A stretch of 64,000 nt of DNA from Leadbetterella lacunae. Its GTDB lineage: Bacteria; Bacteroidota; Bacteroidia; Cytophagales; Spirosomataceae. The stretch covers positions 4,092,001 to 4,156,000 of the forward strand of contig NZ_JBHRYQ010000001.1 in assembly GCF_042649125.1 (NCBI RefSeq), written 5' to 3'. The notes beneath the pieces are model-generated. The model was not told the origin of the DNA and searched no databases. It saw only the letters and a program-made list of their open reading frames with translations. Positions 53,556 to 61,931 of the stretch are shown here, piece after piece. The first letter of the stretch is position 1; each line of letters starts with the position of its first letter. The translations under genes were made by a program, and so were the position numbers.

Positions 53556-55223
53556 ATGACTAAAGAAGAATTCGAAACAAGATTATTCAAGGAAGTAGAT
53601 TTCTTGAAAGATAATGGGAAAGAAAAAGCCATTAATTTTTTAATATGGTTTTTAGTCAATTATTTCCGGATAGAAGAGGAATTAGCTGTAGATTTAGTTT
53701 GTGATCATAAAAATGATAAAGGAATAGATGGTATTTATGTCGACAAACAATCCAAAGAAGTAATTCTTTTACAATCTAAATTAAGAGAGAAATTTAACAA
53801 AAGTGACGGAGATGGAGAACTAAGAAAACTTGTTGGTTCAGGCAAGTGGTTTAAGGCTGAAAATCTTGACAAACTTGAGCAAAGCAGGGCCGCCAAAGAA
53901 CTGAAAAGTTTAGTTTCTGAATTGAAAGTTTTTGATTTATTAAATGAGGGTTATACATTAAAATTACTTTTTGTCACTACAGGTTATTTCGACTTTAGTG
54001 CTAAAGATTATATAAAGGTCACTCCTGAAGTTGAATATTGGGATAACAACAGACTATATTCCAACTTCACTTATAATGGCACTGAGGAACTAGTAAATGA
54101 AGAATTTATATTAGAAGCAACAGATAAAATAATTGAAAATAAATACACAACAGAAAATTCTGCATTTACTTTAGCATTAAAGGCCTCTGAACTATTAAAA
54201 TTGAACGGAATTGTTGACAGATCCTTATTCTCAAAAAATGTTAGATATGGCTTAGGTAAAACAAATGTCAATAGATCAATTGCAAAAACGATAAAAGATA
54301 AAACAAAACACAATAAATTTATTTTGTTCCATAATGGAATCACAGTTGTTTGTCATAAGGCTGAAAAATTAATGAATGAAAAGTTAAAAATTACTAATTA
54401 CTCTGTAGTGAATGGTTGCCAATCAACATTGACTCTTTATGAGAATAGAGAATATATTTCAGATGATTTACAGGTTATGGTTAAAGTTGTAGCTACTGGT
54501 GAGAATACAAAACTTTCGGATGAAATAACCTATTTTGCAAATAACCAAAACCCTATCAATCCAAGTGATTTAAAATCTAGAGAGAAATTTCAACTTGACC
54601 TTCAAAAACAATTTCAACACGAATATAATAGTACAGTTCATTACAAAATTAAACGTGGTGAAAAAGTAAATGATGGTGCTGTAGTAATTGAGAACACATT
54701 TGCAGCTCAACTAATCCATTCTTTCTCTTTAGAAAGTCCATTTAATTCACATTTAAAAACTTCAACTTTTTCAAAACAATACGACAAGATATTTACAAGA
54801 CATACTGATATTCATCTAATTTATTTTTTAAATGAAACGTTTGATCTCATACAAAATAACTTAGATAAAATAAATGAACCTATAGTTAGATCGTATCAAC
54901 CTACCAAATTCTTTATTCTATTCGTTTTAAAAAGAATTATAAACGAATCGGGTATTAACGAGGAGTTTAATGAGTCTACTCAAAAATTTCTATCAAAGTA
55001 CAGTTCAAAACGGAAAGCTGGTTTTGAAAAGTTAATTCAGATAATAATGATTCAACTAAATTCAGACTTGGAAAATTTAAAAGATGAAGATGAGTATATT
55101 GATTATAAAAACATCTTAAGAAATTCAACTGAAGGTAAAAAATTGGCAAATTCGATTATCAAGGGATATAAAATACTCTTAGTCCACAATCCTGAAAACA
55201 AGTTGGAAGAATTATTAAAATAA
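53556..55223 (+). CDS. AIPR family protein (abortive infection phage resistance)
   Basis: A 555-residue protein. The AIPR domain is recognised by FILFHNGITVVCHKAE, YSVVNGCQSTLTLYEN and ITYFANNQNPINPSDLKS. These match the family hallmarks NNGIT, VNGCQT and NxQNxI. The N-terminal part with an FEIxxD-like DKGIDGIYVDK and a QSKLREKFNKS segment could be a nuclease-like module (Asp, then Q-S-K). AIPR proteins are known phage-resistance components. It is the second cassette gene, flanked by two attC-like sites. Confidence 0.82.
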   Translation: MTKEEFETRLFKEVDFLKDNGKEKAINFLIWFLVNYFRIEEELAVDLVCDHKNDKGIDGIYVDKQSKEVILLQSKLREKFNKSDGDGELRKLVGSGKWFKAENLDKLEQSRAAKELKSLVSELKVFDLLNEGYTLKLLFVTTGYFDFSAKDYIKVTPEVEYWDNNRLYSNFTYNGTEELVNEEFILEATDKIIENKYTTENSAFTLALKASELLKLNGIVDRSLFSKNVRYGLGKTNVNRSIAKTIKDKTKHNKFILFHNGITVVCHKAEKLMNEKLKITNYSVVNGCQSTLTLYENREYISDDLQVMVKVVATGENTKLSDEITYFANNQNPINPSDLKSREKFQLDLQKQFQHEYNSTVHYKIKRGEKVNDGAVVIENTFAAQLIHSFSLESPFNSHLKTSTFSKQYDKIFTRHTDIHLIYFLNETFDLIQNNLDKINEPIVRSYQPTKFFILFVLKRIINESGINEEFNESTQKFLSKYSSKRKAGFEKLIQIIMIQLNSDLENLKDEDEYIDYKNILRNSTEGKKLANSIIKGYKILLVHNPENKLEELLK

Positions 55224-55228
55224 AAACT

Positions 55229-55361
55229 AATCACAACCATGTATATAAAAAATAGGCGAAATAGTAATAAAATCAATGCTTTGGGCTCGTATCAAACTTT
55301 GTGCTTAACCTAAAATTTCGTACTTCGAAATCGCCAACTTTTCATATACTAACCGTTACAC
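55229..55361 (+). other. attC-like palindromic element between the second and third cassettes
   Basis: GTATATAAAAAATAGGCG at 55241-55258 pairs with CGCCAACTTTTCATATAC at 55332-55349 in 15 of 18 bases. CGTTACAC follows, and GTTACAC at 55355-55361 is a GTTRRRY-like core. The arms resemble those of the element at 57702-57899, so both belong to one family. Confidence 0.55.
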
Positions 55362-55369
55362 ACAAAAAA

Positions 55370-55921
55370 ATGAAAAAACTTGCTTTATTGTCAATCGTAA
55401 TGTTTTTAGTAATTGTTTGTAAAGCTCAAAAGACTCCTTCAAAAATTGATGTGAGATTTGGTTTTGGCTCCTCACTACTTGGATCAGGCGATATGCATAC
55501 CTTGATGTTTGAAAATGAATTAAATTTGAAACTTAGCAAATATTGGACGGTAGGTGGCGGTTTGGGTTTTGCAAAAAGCAATAAAGGTGTCTTTGAGCAA
55601 GCGTCATTTATTCAGGCAAATTCAAATATTTACATTTCGCCATTAAAAAACAATGGGAAAAATGATTTTAGATTAGGAACAGGGCTTAGTTGGTATACTG
55701 TTTCGGATGTTTATCTATCATCAGCCAGATATCAAAACGGTCAACTCATTAGTTCAGGATACGAATTTGATAATCGAAAATCCATAGGATTAAATGTGAT
55801 TATTGAAAACACGTATTTATTATCAGCAAAATATATGATAGGTATCAAATTATTTACACAGCCTTATCAGAATGGTGACATAAATTCTGGAATTCTATTG
55901 AAATTTGGCACCAAAATCTAA
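55370..55921 (+). CDS. exported beta-barrel protein in the cassette array
   Basis: A 183-residue protein from the ATG at 55370, nine bases after the attC-like core; an upstream open frame would run through the palindrome. A signal peptide ends near Ala19-Gln20, and alternating strands with aromatic residues suggest an outer-membrane barrel of about eight strands. No family is recognised. It shares a likely cassette with the following membrane gene. Confidence 0.72.
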   Translation: MKKLALLSIVMFLVIVCKAQKTPSKIDVRFGFGSSLLGSGDMHTLMFENELNLKLSKYWTVGGGLGFAKSNKGVFEQASFIQANSNIYISPLKNNGKNDFRLGTGLSWYTVSDVYLSSARYQNGQLISSGYEFDNRKSIGLNVIIENTYLLSAKYMIGIKLFTQPYQNGDINSGILLKFGTKI

Positions 55922-55941
55922 AACATGGGTTATCCCTTTAA

Positions 55942-55977
55942 ATGCGAAAAGACCCTCTAAACAGTCGCTCTTCGCAT
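55942..55977 (+). terminator. hairpin between the barrel gene and the next gene
   Basis: ATGCGAA (55942-55948) pairs with TTCGCAT (55971-55977) around a 22-base loop that contains a GAC/GTC stem. It may act as a weak terminator. Confidence 0.4.
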
Positions 55978-56018
55978 ATCTTTTATAGATACAATAATTT
56001 AATCAAAAAAGAAGAATT

Positions 56019-56498
56019 ATGAAGCACTTAATACAAGGGTTTACGTTTGGAATATCGATATCATTCATATCTTGGATAGTTGGAATGATAGTTAATAGTA
56101 TACTTATGAAAACAAAACTCTATTTTAAGCTTTCTAATCTGAATTTTATTAAAAATAAAGATTTGAACAAAAAAATCGGAATGAAGCCTTTTAAATGGAT
56201 TGTTAAAAATACATTTTTCAAATACTTCAACCAGAAAATTAAGGTGGAAAACCAAAATGTTGACTTAGCTGAAATACGTAAAGAAATGACATTCTCTGAA
56301 ATAAGTCATTTAATCGGATTTGTTTTCGTAGCGATTGTGGCATTTTATCAAATTTATAGTAAAGGATTACTTTTTGGACTGACAATGATGATTCCTAATA
56401 CTTTAATGAATTTGTATCCTTCTTTGTTACAGCAAGAGAATAAGAGACGAATTGATATTTTTCTAAAAAGCAAGACAACTTTAACACACAATAACTAA
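56019..56498 (+). CDS. small membrane protein, CrtO acyltransferase-like C-terminus
   Basis: A 159-residue protein with three hydrophobic segments (about 5-27, 95-115 and 118-137) and a C-terminal NLYPSLLQQENKRRIDIF segment. This end resembles the N-x-x-P-x-x-x-Q-x-x-N-x-x-R-I pattern of glycosyl-diaponeurosporenoate acyltransferase (CrtO) relatives. The first half carries a basic, soluble loop. The function is uncertain; it is the second gene of the third cassette. Confidence 0.55.
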   Translation: MKHLIQGFTFGISISFISWIVGMIVNSILMKTKLYFKLSNLNFIKNKDLNKKIGMKPFKWIVKNTFFKYFNQKIKVENQNVDLAEIRKEMTFSEISHLIGFVFVAIVAFYQIYSKGLLFGLTMMIPNTLMNLYPSLLQQENKRRIDIFLKSKTTLTHNN

Positions 56499-56735
56499 AC
56501 CTTCATAGGGGCTAACGTCTAACCGGCAAAAGCGATCAGGCCCCAAAGGCTTGAAATCCTTCCTTCTTTAACTTTTAAGACAAAAAACAGAGAAATCATT
56601 CATCTCTCAAATGGCTACTAAGTGTAGTTTTAGCTAGTTTTAAAAACATTTCGCTTTCATTCGTGCATTCGTGGCAATAGCTAACGAGTTCAGTAAAAAC
56701 AAGTCTTCAATCCTAAAATAAAGGTATTTGTAAAG
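56499..56735. other. degenerate attC-like remnants between the third and fourth cassettes
   Basis: GTCTAAC at 56517-56523 fits the RYYYAAC half-site and is complementary to the third cassette's leading GTTACAC core in six of seven positions. A GGGGC/GCCCC hairpin encloses it. The rest of the 237 bases is without a gene. Confidence 0.45.
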
Positions 56736-56875
56736 CATAAAACCTTTGCATACATTTACCAAAAGATCCAAGCAGCCAAAATCCATTTACAAAAACGTTT
56801 AGCTGCCCAAAAAACTCACTGCTGACTTAAGCGATATTGACGCAAGTTTAAGTGTTGGTTAGATGTATTACTATG
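56736..56875 (+). repeat. attC-like repeat element, copy B
   Basis: A 140-base element about 90% identical to 52031-52178 outside one 8-base gap. It ends GTTAGAT (56858-56864), a perfect match to the GTTRRRY attC core, and ATGTATTACTATG. It lies directly before the fourth cassette gene, as copy A lies before the first. Confidence 0.6.
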
Positions 56876-56904
56876 GTGGCAGTAATTCAAGAAAAGCATT
56901 CAAA

Positions 56905-57696
56905 ATGACTAAAACATTACTAAAAGGAAAACTCACCACTTACGCTGAGCAAGGAATGGAAGGTGGAGTTTTATGCTTTCAAGATGCAAGTCAAATCAAA
57001 ATGACTGATATAAAAACGCCATTTGGATTACATGAAAACAGAAAAGTCTGGGATAAAAATGACACTAAAAGAATTGGTGTGATATCGAATCTTGAGCTAT
57101 TAATTGAAGGAGAGTGGAAAAATTATATAGATCCTATAACCAAAGATCAAGATTATAAAATTTCATCATTGTACTGTGGAGAATTAAAGGGTAATAAGAA
57201 CGCTGATAAACGTCTTGCAGATAAATATGGTTTTAAAATAAAATATTCGACGGAAAGACTAAATGACTCTTATGGTCAAGGTAATTGGAAAATAGTTGGG
57301 AGTTTACCAAATGTTATTCTATTGGATGGAACTAAAGTTCATTTTGGTGATAGCCCATCCACATTACCTCAAAGACCTTATGGCATAACTCAAGATGCAC
57401 AAACAAGGGTTTCTGTGGATTGGAATGATGGTATAACAGAAAAAGAAAAACTTACAAAAGAATTATTGATTGAAATATGGGATTTTAAAGGACTACATCA
57501 ATTAAAGGAAACTGATTACTTGAAGGTCTTTTCAGTGGATAACAAGATTGTTGTTTGTGAAGGTCTAGTAAGTGAAATTCATTTAAGGTTATTTAGTCAA
57601 ACTTTTAAAGGTCATTTTGACCAAGTCGTTGATGGAGATTATAAAAAGTGGGAAACATATTTTACTGATAAATACAATGCTGAATTACTAAGATAA
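56905..57696 (+). CDS. unknown soluble protein in the cassette array
   Basis: A 263-residue protein from the ATG at 56905 (a further in-frame ATG at 56863 lies inside the repeat). It has no signal, membrane segment or recognised motif. The sequence is mixed alpha/beta with a Trp-rich end (KKWETYFTDKY). It is AT-rich and follows copy B of the attC-like repeat. I cannot assign a function. Confidence 0.65.
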   Translation: MTKTLLKGKLTTYAEQGMEGGVLCFQDASQIKMTDIKTPFGLHENRKVWDKNDTKRIGVISNLELLIEGEWKNYIDPITKDQDYKISSLYCGELKGNKNADKRLADKYGFKIKYSTERLNDSYGQGNWKIVGSLPNVILLDGTKVHFGDSPSTLPQRPYGITQDAQTRVSVDWNDGITEKEKLTKELLIEIWDFKGLHQLKETDYLKVFSVDNKIVVCEGLVSEIHLRLFSQTFKGHFDQVVDGDYKKWETYFTDKYNAELLR

Positions 57697-57701
57697 AGAA
57701 C

Positions 57702-57899
57702 TACTAACAATACTATATATATCAAATAGGGCGTTCAGCGGTTTTCGGAAGTTCAGTGCTATTTACAACCACCTCCAAATCGTTGATTTGGCTTTTAAGA
57801 ATGAATAAATTAAAAACAAAATACAACGTTTTGGCTCAGTGCAAACTTGATACTTTAATGGTATCTTATGCCCTACTTGCCATATACTAAACGTTAGCG
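57702..57899 (+). other. attC-like palindromic element between the fourth and fifth cassettes
   Basis: ATATATATCAAATAGGGC (57715-57732) pairs with GCCCTACTTGCCATATAC (57870-57887) in 14 of 18 bases. TACTAAC lies at 57702-57708 and the core GTTAGCG at 57893-57899. It shares arm sequences with the element at 55229-55361, including CATATACTAA(C/A)CGTTA. Confidence 0.6.
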
Positions 57900-57904
57900 A
57901 GCAT

Positions 57905-58489
57905 ATGCAAATGAAATTCAAACCTTTATATAGCTCAATTCCTGTATTAGTCTTGGGACTTTTAATAACGTATTTGTTATTTCTGACAGGATGCGGTGGA
58001 ATTGTTGAAATCTATTCTTCTATTTTTCTTGCAGCAATATTAATAATGTATGTAGTTGGTTATTCCTTGTACAGTATTGCGACCCACTTTGACAATAAAA
58101 CCAAGATAAATTGGAGACCTTTATTATTAAGTCTTATTTTCATCGGACTAATATTCATTTTTAATTATTTCGACTCTGAAAAGTTTAATAGTAAGGTGAT
58201 TTTAAAAGCGACCAATAATAAAGCATACGGGACAATTGACATAAGATTAAGGGAGAACAATAAAGTAGAGTTTTACTATGGACACATAGAAGAGAAATGT
58301 AGTTGTGAGGGTGAATATTTATTAAAGGGTGACACCATTCAAATCAAGGGAATTCAGAAGTCGAATAGACTTGAGACGTTTGACAGATATTTAATAACTA
58401 ACGAATATGTTATACCGATAAAGGAGGGCAAACTTGAACAGGACACATCAAAGTATTTAAAAAGATTTGGTGAAGCAAACGCTCGCTAA
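57905..58489 (+). CDS. membrane protein in the fifth cassette
   Basis: A 194-residue protein with three membrane helices in the first 95 residues and a soluble beta-rich C-terminal part containing a CSCEG motif. It starts six bases after GTTAGCG and its stop codon TAA lies inside the CGCTAAC half-site. The coding region therefore fills the unit almost exactly, as in compact integron cassettes. No family is recognised; a DUF-type sensor or immunity-like protein is possible. Confidence 0.68.
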   Translation: MQMKFKPLYSSIPVLVLGLLITYLLFLTGCGGIVEIYSSIFLAAILIMYVVGYSLYSIATHFDNKTKINWRPLLLSLIFIGLIFIFNYFDSEKFNSKVILKATNNKAYGTIDIRLRENNKVEFYYGHIEEKCSCEGEYLLKGDTIQIKGIQKSNRLETFDRYLITNEYVIPIKEGKLEQDTSKYLKRFGEANAR

Positions 58490-58607
58490 CAAAATGGTTC
58501 TGCAATGGTGCCGTGACGAGTTGTTTTTAAGTTTTATCTTCGTTCAACGTTTTCGTTTCGTGGGACAGGACGCGGCTTCGAAAAGGCACCACTGCAGAAA
58601 CACAACC
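58484..58607 (+). other. attC-like palindromic element at the right end of the array
   Basis: CGCTAAC (58484-58490) is complementary to the fifth cassette's leading GTTAGCG; the match extends to 10 of 10 bases (GTTAGCGAGC against GCTCGCTAAC). TTCTGCAATGGTGCC (58498-58512) pairs with GGCACCACTGCAGAA (58585-58599) in 14 of 15 bases. A clear right-hand GTTRRRY core is missing, so this end may be degenerate. Confidence 0.62.
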
Positions 58608-58739
58608 TTTGGCAATAAAACAGCATGCCATAGATTTTTTCTCCCCCATAAAAATAAAACTAGCAAAACTCTTTGCCTTATAGACAAGGACAGTGAGCTG
58701 AGAATGATTTTGTATATTCGGGTTTCAAAATCATATCTG

Positions 58740-60227
58740 ATGAATAAGAATAGCCTAGCTCTCCTGTTTTCTATATTTACTTTTTCGGCATTTGGGCAAT
58801 TTACCTCACCACGCTCCACCGAACCATTTTTGACCAAAACTCAAGTTGGAGCAGCGGCCATGCCTGAAGACATTGCCCCCATAGTGGCTCCTTTTGATAT
58901 GCCACAGCTCAAGAAACCTAACTTTGCGGCTTATTCGGTAAATATTATTGACGCCGGAGCCAAGTCAGGCACAAAGGTTACCAAAGCCATACAAAACGCG
59001 ATCGATAAAGTAAACCAACGTGGCGGCGGCACCGTAATAGTGCCTGCGGGCATTTGGCATATTGGTCGTATCAACCTAAAAAGCAACGTGAACTTACACC
59101 TGCTGCAAGGGGCTGAACTGCATGTCGGAGGCGAAATCGCCGATTTTCTTCCTGCCGTGTTTACACGTGTAGAGGGCATAGAGGTGATGTCGAGCGGCGG
59201 GTTTATTTATGCCTACCAAGCAGACAATGTCGCCATCACCGGCAAAGGAAAAATAATAGGCCCCGGACTAGACGCCCCCGTAAGAACCGCCCCCAGTCCA
59301 CCCGAAGTAGTGGAGGTGGCAATAGACCAAAACTTACCCGTAAAAGACAGAAAATATGACAGCCACGAAGGGCGATATTTCTATAAACCGAAGTCGATCT
59401 GTTTGGTGGAATGCAAAAACGTTTTGATAGAAGGCATCACGATAGAGCGGAGCGTAACCTGGAATGTGACGCCCATTTATTGCGACGGCGTAATCATTCG
59501 CGGCATAACCGTAAACTCCGTAGGCATACCCACTGGCGACGGCATCGACATAGAGTCTTCGCGAAATGTGCTGATAGAATACGCCATCCTAAATAACGGC
59601 GACGACTGCTTCACCATGAAGGCGGGCAGAGACAAAGACGGCCTAAGGGTAAACAGACCTACCGAAAACATTGTGGTGAGGTATTGTCTTTCAGAAGCCG
59701 GCCACGGAGCCATAACCACCGGTAGCGAAACAGCAGGCTGGATTCGGAATGTGTACTTGCACGACTGCATTTTTGACGGTACAGACAGGGGGTTTCGGTT
59801 TAAAACCAGACGCCCGCGTGGGGGAGGGGTCGAAAATGTTTTTTACGAAAGGGTAATTATGAACATCAGCAAAAACGCCTTGGAATGGGACCTTTTAGGC
59901 AGCAGAACATACGTGGGTGCCCTCGCCGACCGTCTGCCCAAGTTGCCAATTAATGAGCTGACGCCTGTATATCGGAATATTTTTATGCGAGATGTAAAAA
60001 TCACTACCAACAATAAATTTATAGTGGCCAACTGTATTCCCGAAGTACCGATGACCAATGTCATCATGGAAAACATGGACGTAAGCTGCAAGGAGTCTAT
60101 TCTGATGCGAGATGTAAAAGACTTCACTATTCGCAATAGTACAATCAGAAGTAAGTCCCAGAATATCGAAATAACCGAAGGCCAAAACGTGAATTTTGAA
60201 AACGTAAAAATGATGTATAAAGACTAA
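58740..60227 (+). CDS. glycoside hydrolase family 28 polygalacturonase
   Basis: A 495-residue secreted pectinase from the ATG at 58740, which gives a signal peptide ending near Phe19-Gly20; the open frame reads back through the palindrome to 58467, which I reject. GH28 signatures are DGIDIES, NNGDDCFTMK (catalytic Asp pair), GHGAITTGSE and RFKTRRPRGG. It probably hydrolyses polygalacturonate or rhamnogalacturonan. It lies at the right border of the cassette-like array and is richer in GC than the array. Confidence 0.88.
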   Translation: MNKNSLALLFSIFTFSAFGQFTSPRSTEPFLTKTQVGAAAMPEDIAPIVAPFDMPQLKKPNFAAYSVNIIDAGAKSGTKVTKAIQNAIDKVNQRGGGTVIVPAGIWHIGRINLKSNVNLHLLQGAELHVGGEIADFLPAVFTRVEGIEVMSSGGFIYAYQADNVAITGKGKIIGPGLDAPVRTAPSPPEVVEVAIDQNLPVKDRKYDSHEGRYFYKPKSICLVECKNVLIEGITIERSVTWNVTPIYCDGVIIRGITVNSVGIPTGDGIDIESSRNVLIEYAILNNGDDCFTMKAGRDKDGLRVNRPTENIVVRYCLSEAGHGAITTGSETAGWIRNVYLHDCIFDGTDRGFRFKTRRPRGGGVENVFYERVIMNISKNALEWDLLGSRTYVGALADRLPKLPINELTPVYRNIFMRDVKITTNNKFIVANCIPEVPMTNVIMENMDVSCKESILMRDVKDFTIRNSTIRSKSQNIEITEGQNVNFENVKMMYKD

Positions 60228-60386
60228 AGTCTTTGGTGGTTTGATTGGATTTTAAGGATGAATAGAGAAGGGATGCAGATTATTTAGTAATAAGACAAAG
60301 CTAAATAATAGTTTTGAGTCCAAATAAAATTTGATTGGGGTATTTTGCTTTACGTTAAATATTTTTTGAATATAAATGCATTTTTA

Positions 60387-60416
60387 TTGTTTATCAATAA
60401 ATATTTATTATGTTTG
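60387..60416 (+). promoter_or_regulatory. promoter of the DUF2975 gene
   Basis: TTG at 60387-60389 and TATGTTTG at 60409-60416 are exactly 19 bases apart, an almost ideal Bacteroidota promoter; the start codon is 26 bases downstream. Confidence 0.65.
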
Positions 60417-60441
60417 CTGCATAATTTAAACAAATACAAAT

Positions 60442-60978
60442 ATGTCAAAAACAAATAACCTTGTTTTTTTAGGGCTAAAGATTGTCTCTTGGCTCATTTT
60501 TGTGGGCTTGTGTATTGAATCAGGTGGCCTAATTGTCAATTTTGTTTTTAGCCTTTATAAACCTGAAATGGTAGACAGGCTGTATCAAAAATTAGATTTG
60601 AGCGAAATGTACGCCAGGAGCGAATGGGCGTTTTATTGCATGTATAGTTTAATTTTGAGCATCTCTGTCTTAAAATCCGTGCTTTTTTATGTAGTCATAG
60701 TTTTGGTAACCAAAATAGACCTCGCCAAACCATTCAACAGTTTTGTGGCCAAGCAAATTTCTCAAATCAGCTACTTTACTTTATCTATCGGACTTTTGAG
60801 TTACATAGCGAGGCAGTCTTCCGGAAATTTAAAGAAACAGGGATTTGAAATCGATATTCTTAATCAGTTTTGGGCTGACAGCCAGGCATTTATATTGATG
60901 GCGGCGGTTATTTATATTATCGCCACAATATTTTCAAAAGGAGTAGAAATACAAAACGAAAACGACTTAACCGTATAA
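60442..60978 (+). CDS. DUF2975 family membrane protein
   Basis: A 178-residue protein with four membrane helices, typical of DUF2975 (helices near 12-35, 65-90, 110-125 and 145-165). These proteins regularly occur with a YozG-like HTH repressor directly downstream, as here (three-base gap). The function is unknown. Confidence 0.8.
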   Translation: MSKTNNLVFLGLKIVSWLIFVGLCIESGGLIVNFVFSLYKPEMVDRLYQKLDLSEMYARSEWAFYCMYSLILSISVLKSVLFYVVIVLVTKIDLAKPFNSFVAKQISQISYFTLSIGLLSYIARQSSGNLKKQGFEIDILNQFWADSQAFILMAAVIYIIATIFSKGVEIQNENDLTV

Positions 60979-60981
60979 GCC

Positions 60982-61188
60982 ATGCCAATTATTGTAAATT
61001 TAGATGTAGTAATGGCTAAGCGAAAAATCTCTTTAAATGAGCTTTCTGAGCGAGTCGATTTGACCTTGTCGAATCTTTCAATTTTAAAAACGGGAAAAGC
61101 AAAGGCAATCCGATTTAGCACTTTGGAAGCCATCTGTAAAGCCTTAGACTGCCAGCCAGCAGATATTTTAGAATATGTGAATGATTAG
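60982..61188 (+). CDS. YozG-like HTH (Cro/C1-type) transcriptional regulator
   Basis: A 68-residue protein that is almost entirely one helix-turn-helix domain: VVMAKRKISLNELSERVDLT then LSNLSILKTGKAKAIRFSTL, with the C-terminal CQPADILEY typical of YozG/Cro-C1 short regulators. It is coupled to the DUF2975 gene and probably controls that operon. Confidence 0.88.
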   Translation: MPIIVNLDVVMAKRKISLNELSERVDLTLSNLSILKTGKAKAIRFSTLEAICKALDCQPADILEYVND

Positions 61189-61418
61189 AACCTTAGCCCC
61201 GAGTAGTGGGCATATAGAAACCCGAAATACCTGTATAATAAAGCCAAAGGAATGTGATTTTACCAAAAACAGGATTGAAAAAGTGAGTTCTTATTTTTGT
61301 TTGTAAAATAAGAAGAATTGAATGTGGATATTCTGATTTTTTGTAGTTTAATTGCGATAGTATTTTACTTGTAAAAGTAAATCCAAACAGCAAAGTTTAC
61401 TATAATCCAAATTCCAAC

Positions 61419-61931
61419 ATGGACCGCACACACTACAAAAAGCTTTTTAGAGCAGCAGCCATTCAGCTCCACAAAGAGAAATTCACCGAAAGGGGACTAG
61501 AAATAGCCGTTGGTGTGGTATTAGATTCTGTATGTTTAAAAGTGTACAAAAAATCATGGGCAAATCCGGCAATAGATCCCGTTACATCAGCCTCACGAGT
61601 ATTCTTTTCTGTTTGGGTAAATGAAAGTTCCATCGCCAATCAAAGGATTTGTTATAACATTCACGCCCTAAAACTCCGACAGCTGAAAGGCTATAAAATT
61701 CAAAGTAGGCAATTTGCCGAAGTCTTCAGAGCAAGTTTCAAAAGCTTTGAAGCAAATTGGCCAAATGTGAGTGTGGACTTTGGTCCGCAAACCCTTATGG
61801 AAGGCTGGGTGAACTTCGAGGTAGATAACATAGAATCGAAAGTGGCCAAACTAGCTAATAATTTCCTAGAGATAGAAAATCTGATAGACGCAACTTTGGC
61901 AAAGTTTGAGGTCCAAGTGGCTATGGTTTAA
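61419..61931 (+). CDS. conserved protein of unknown function
   Basis: A 170-residue protein without signal or membrane segment. It is mostly alpha-helical, with a basic start and an amphipathic C-terminal helix (KVAKLANNFLEIENLIDATL). No motif or family is recognised. It lies between the HTH gene and a TonB-dependent receptor and has no obvious operon partner. Confidence 0.65.
   Translation: MDRTHYKKLFRAAAIQLHKEKFTERGLEIAVGVVLDSVCLKVYKKSWANPAIDPVTSASRVFFSVWVNESSIANQRICYNIHALKLRQLKGYKIQSRQFAEVFRASFKSFEANWPNVSVDFGPQTLMEGWVNFEVDNIESKVAKLANNFLEIENLIDATLAKFEVQVAMV

Noticed and set aside
52031..56875. Copies A and B as ends of an insertion sequence or composite transposon
   Set aside because: They are direct, not inverted, and no transposase lies between or beside them; their own palindromic ends and GTTRRRY-like cores fit attC-like sites better.
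58467..58739. Long N-terminal extension of the GH28 protein
   Set aside because: It reads through the stop region of the cassette gene and the whole palindrome; the ATG at 58740 gives a clean signal peptide.
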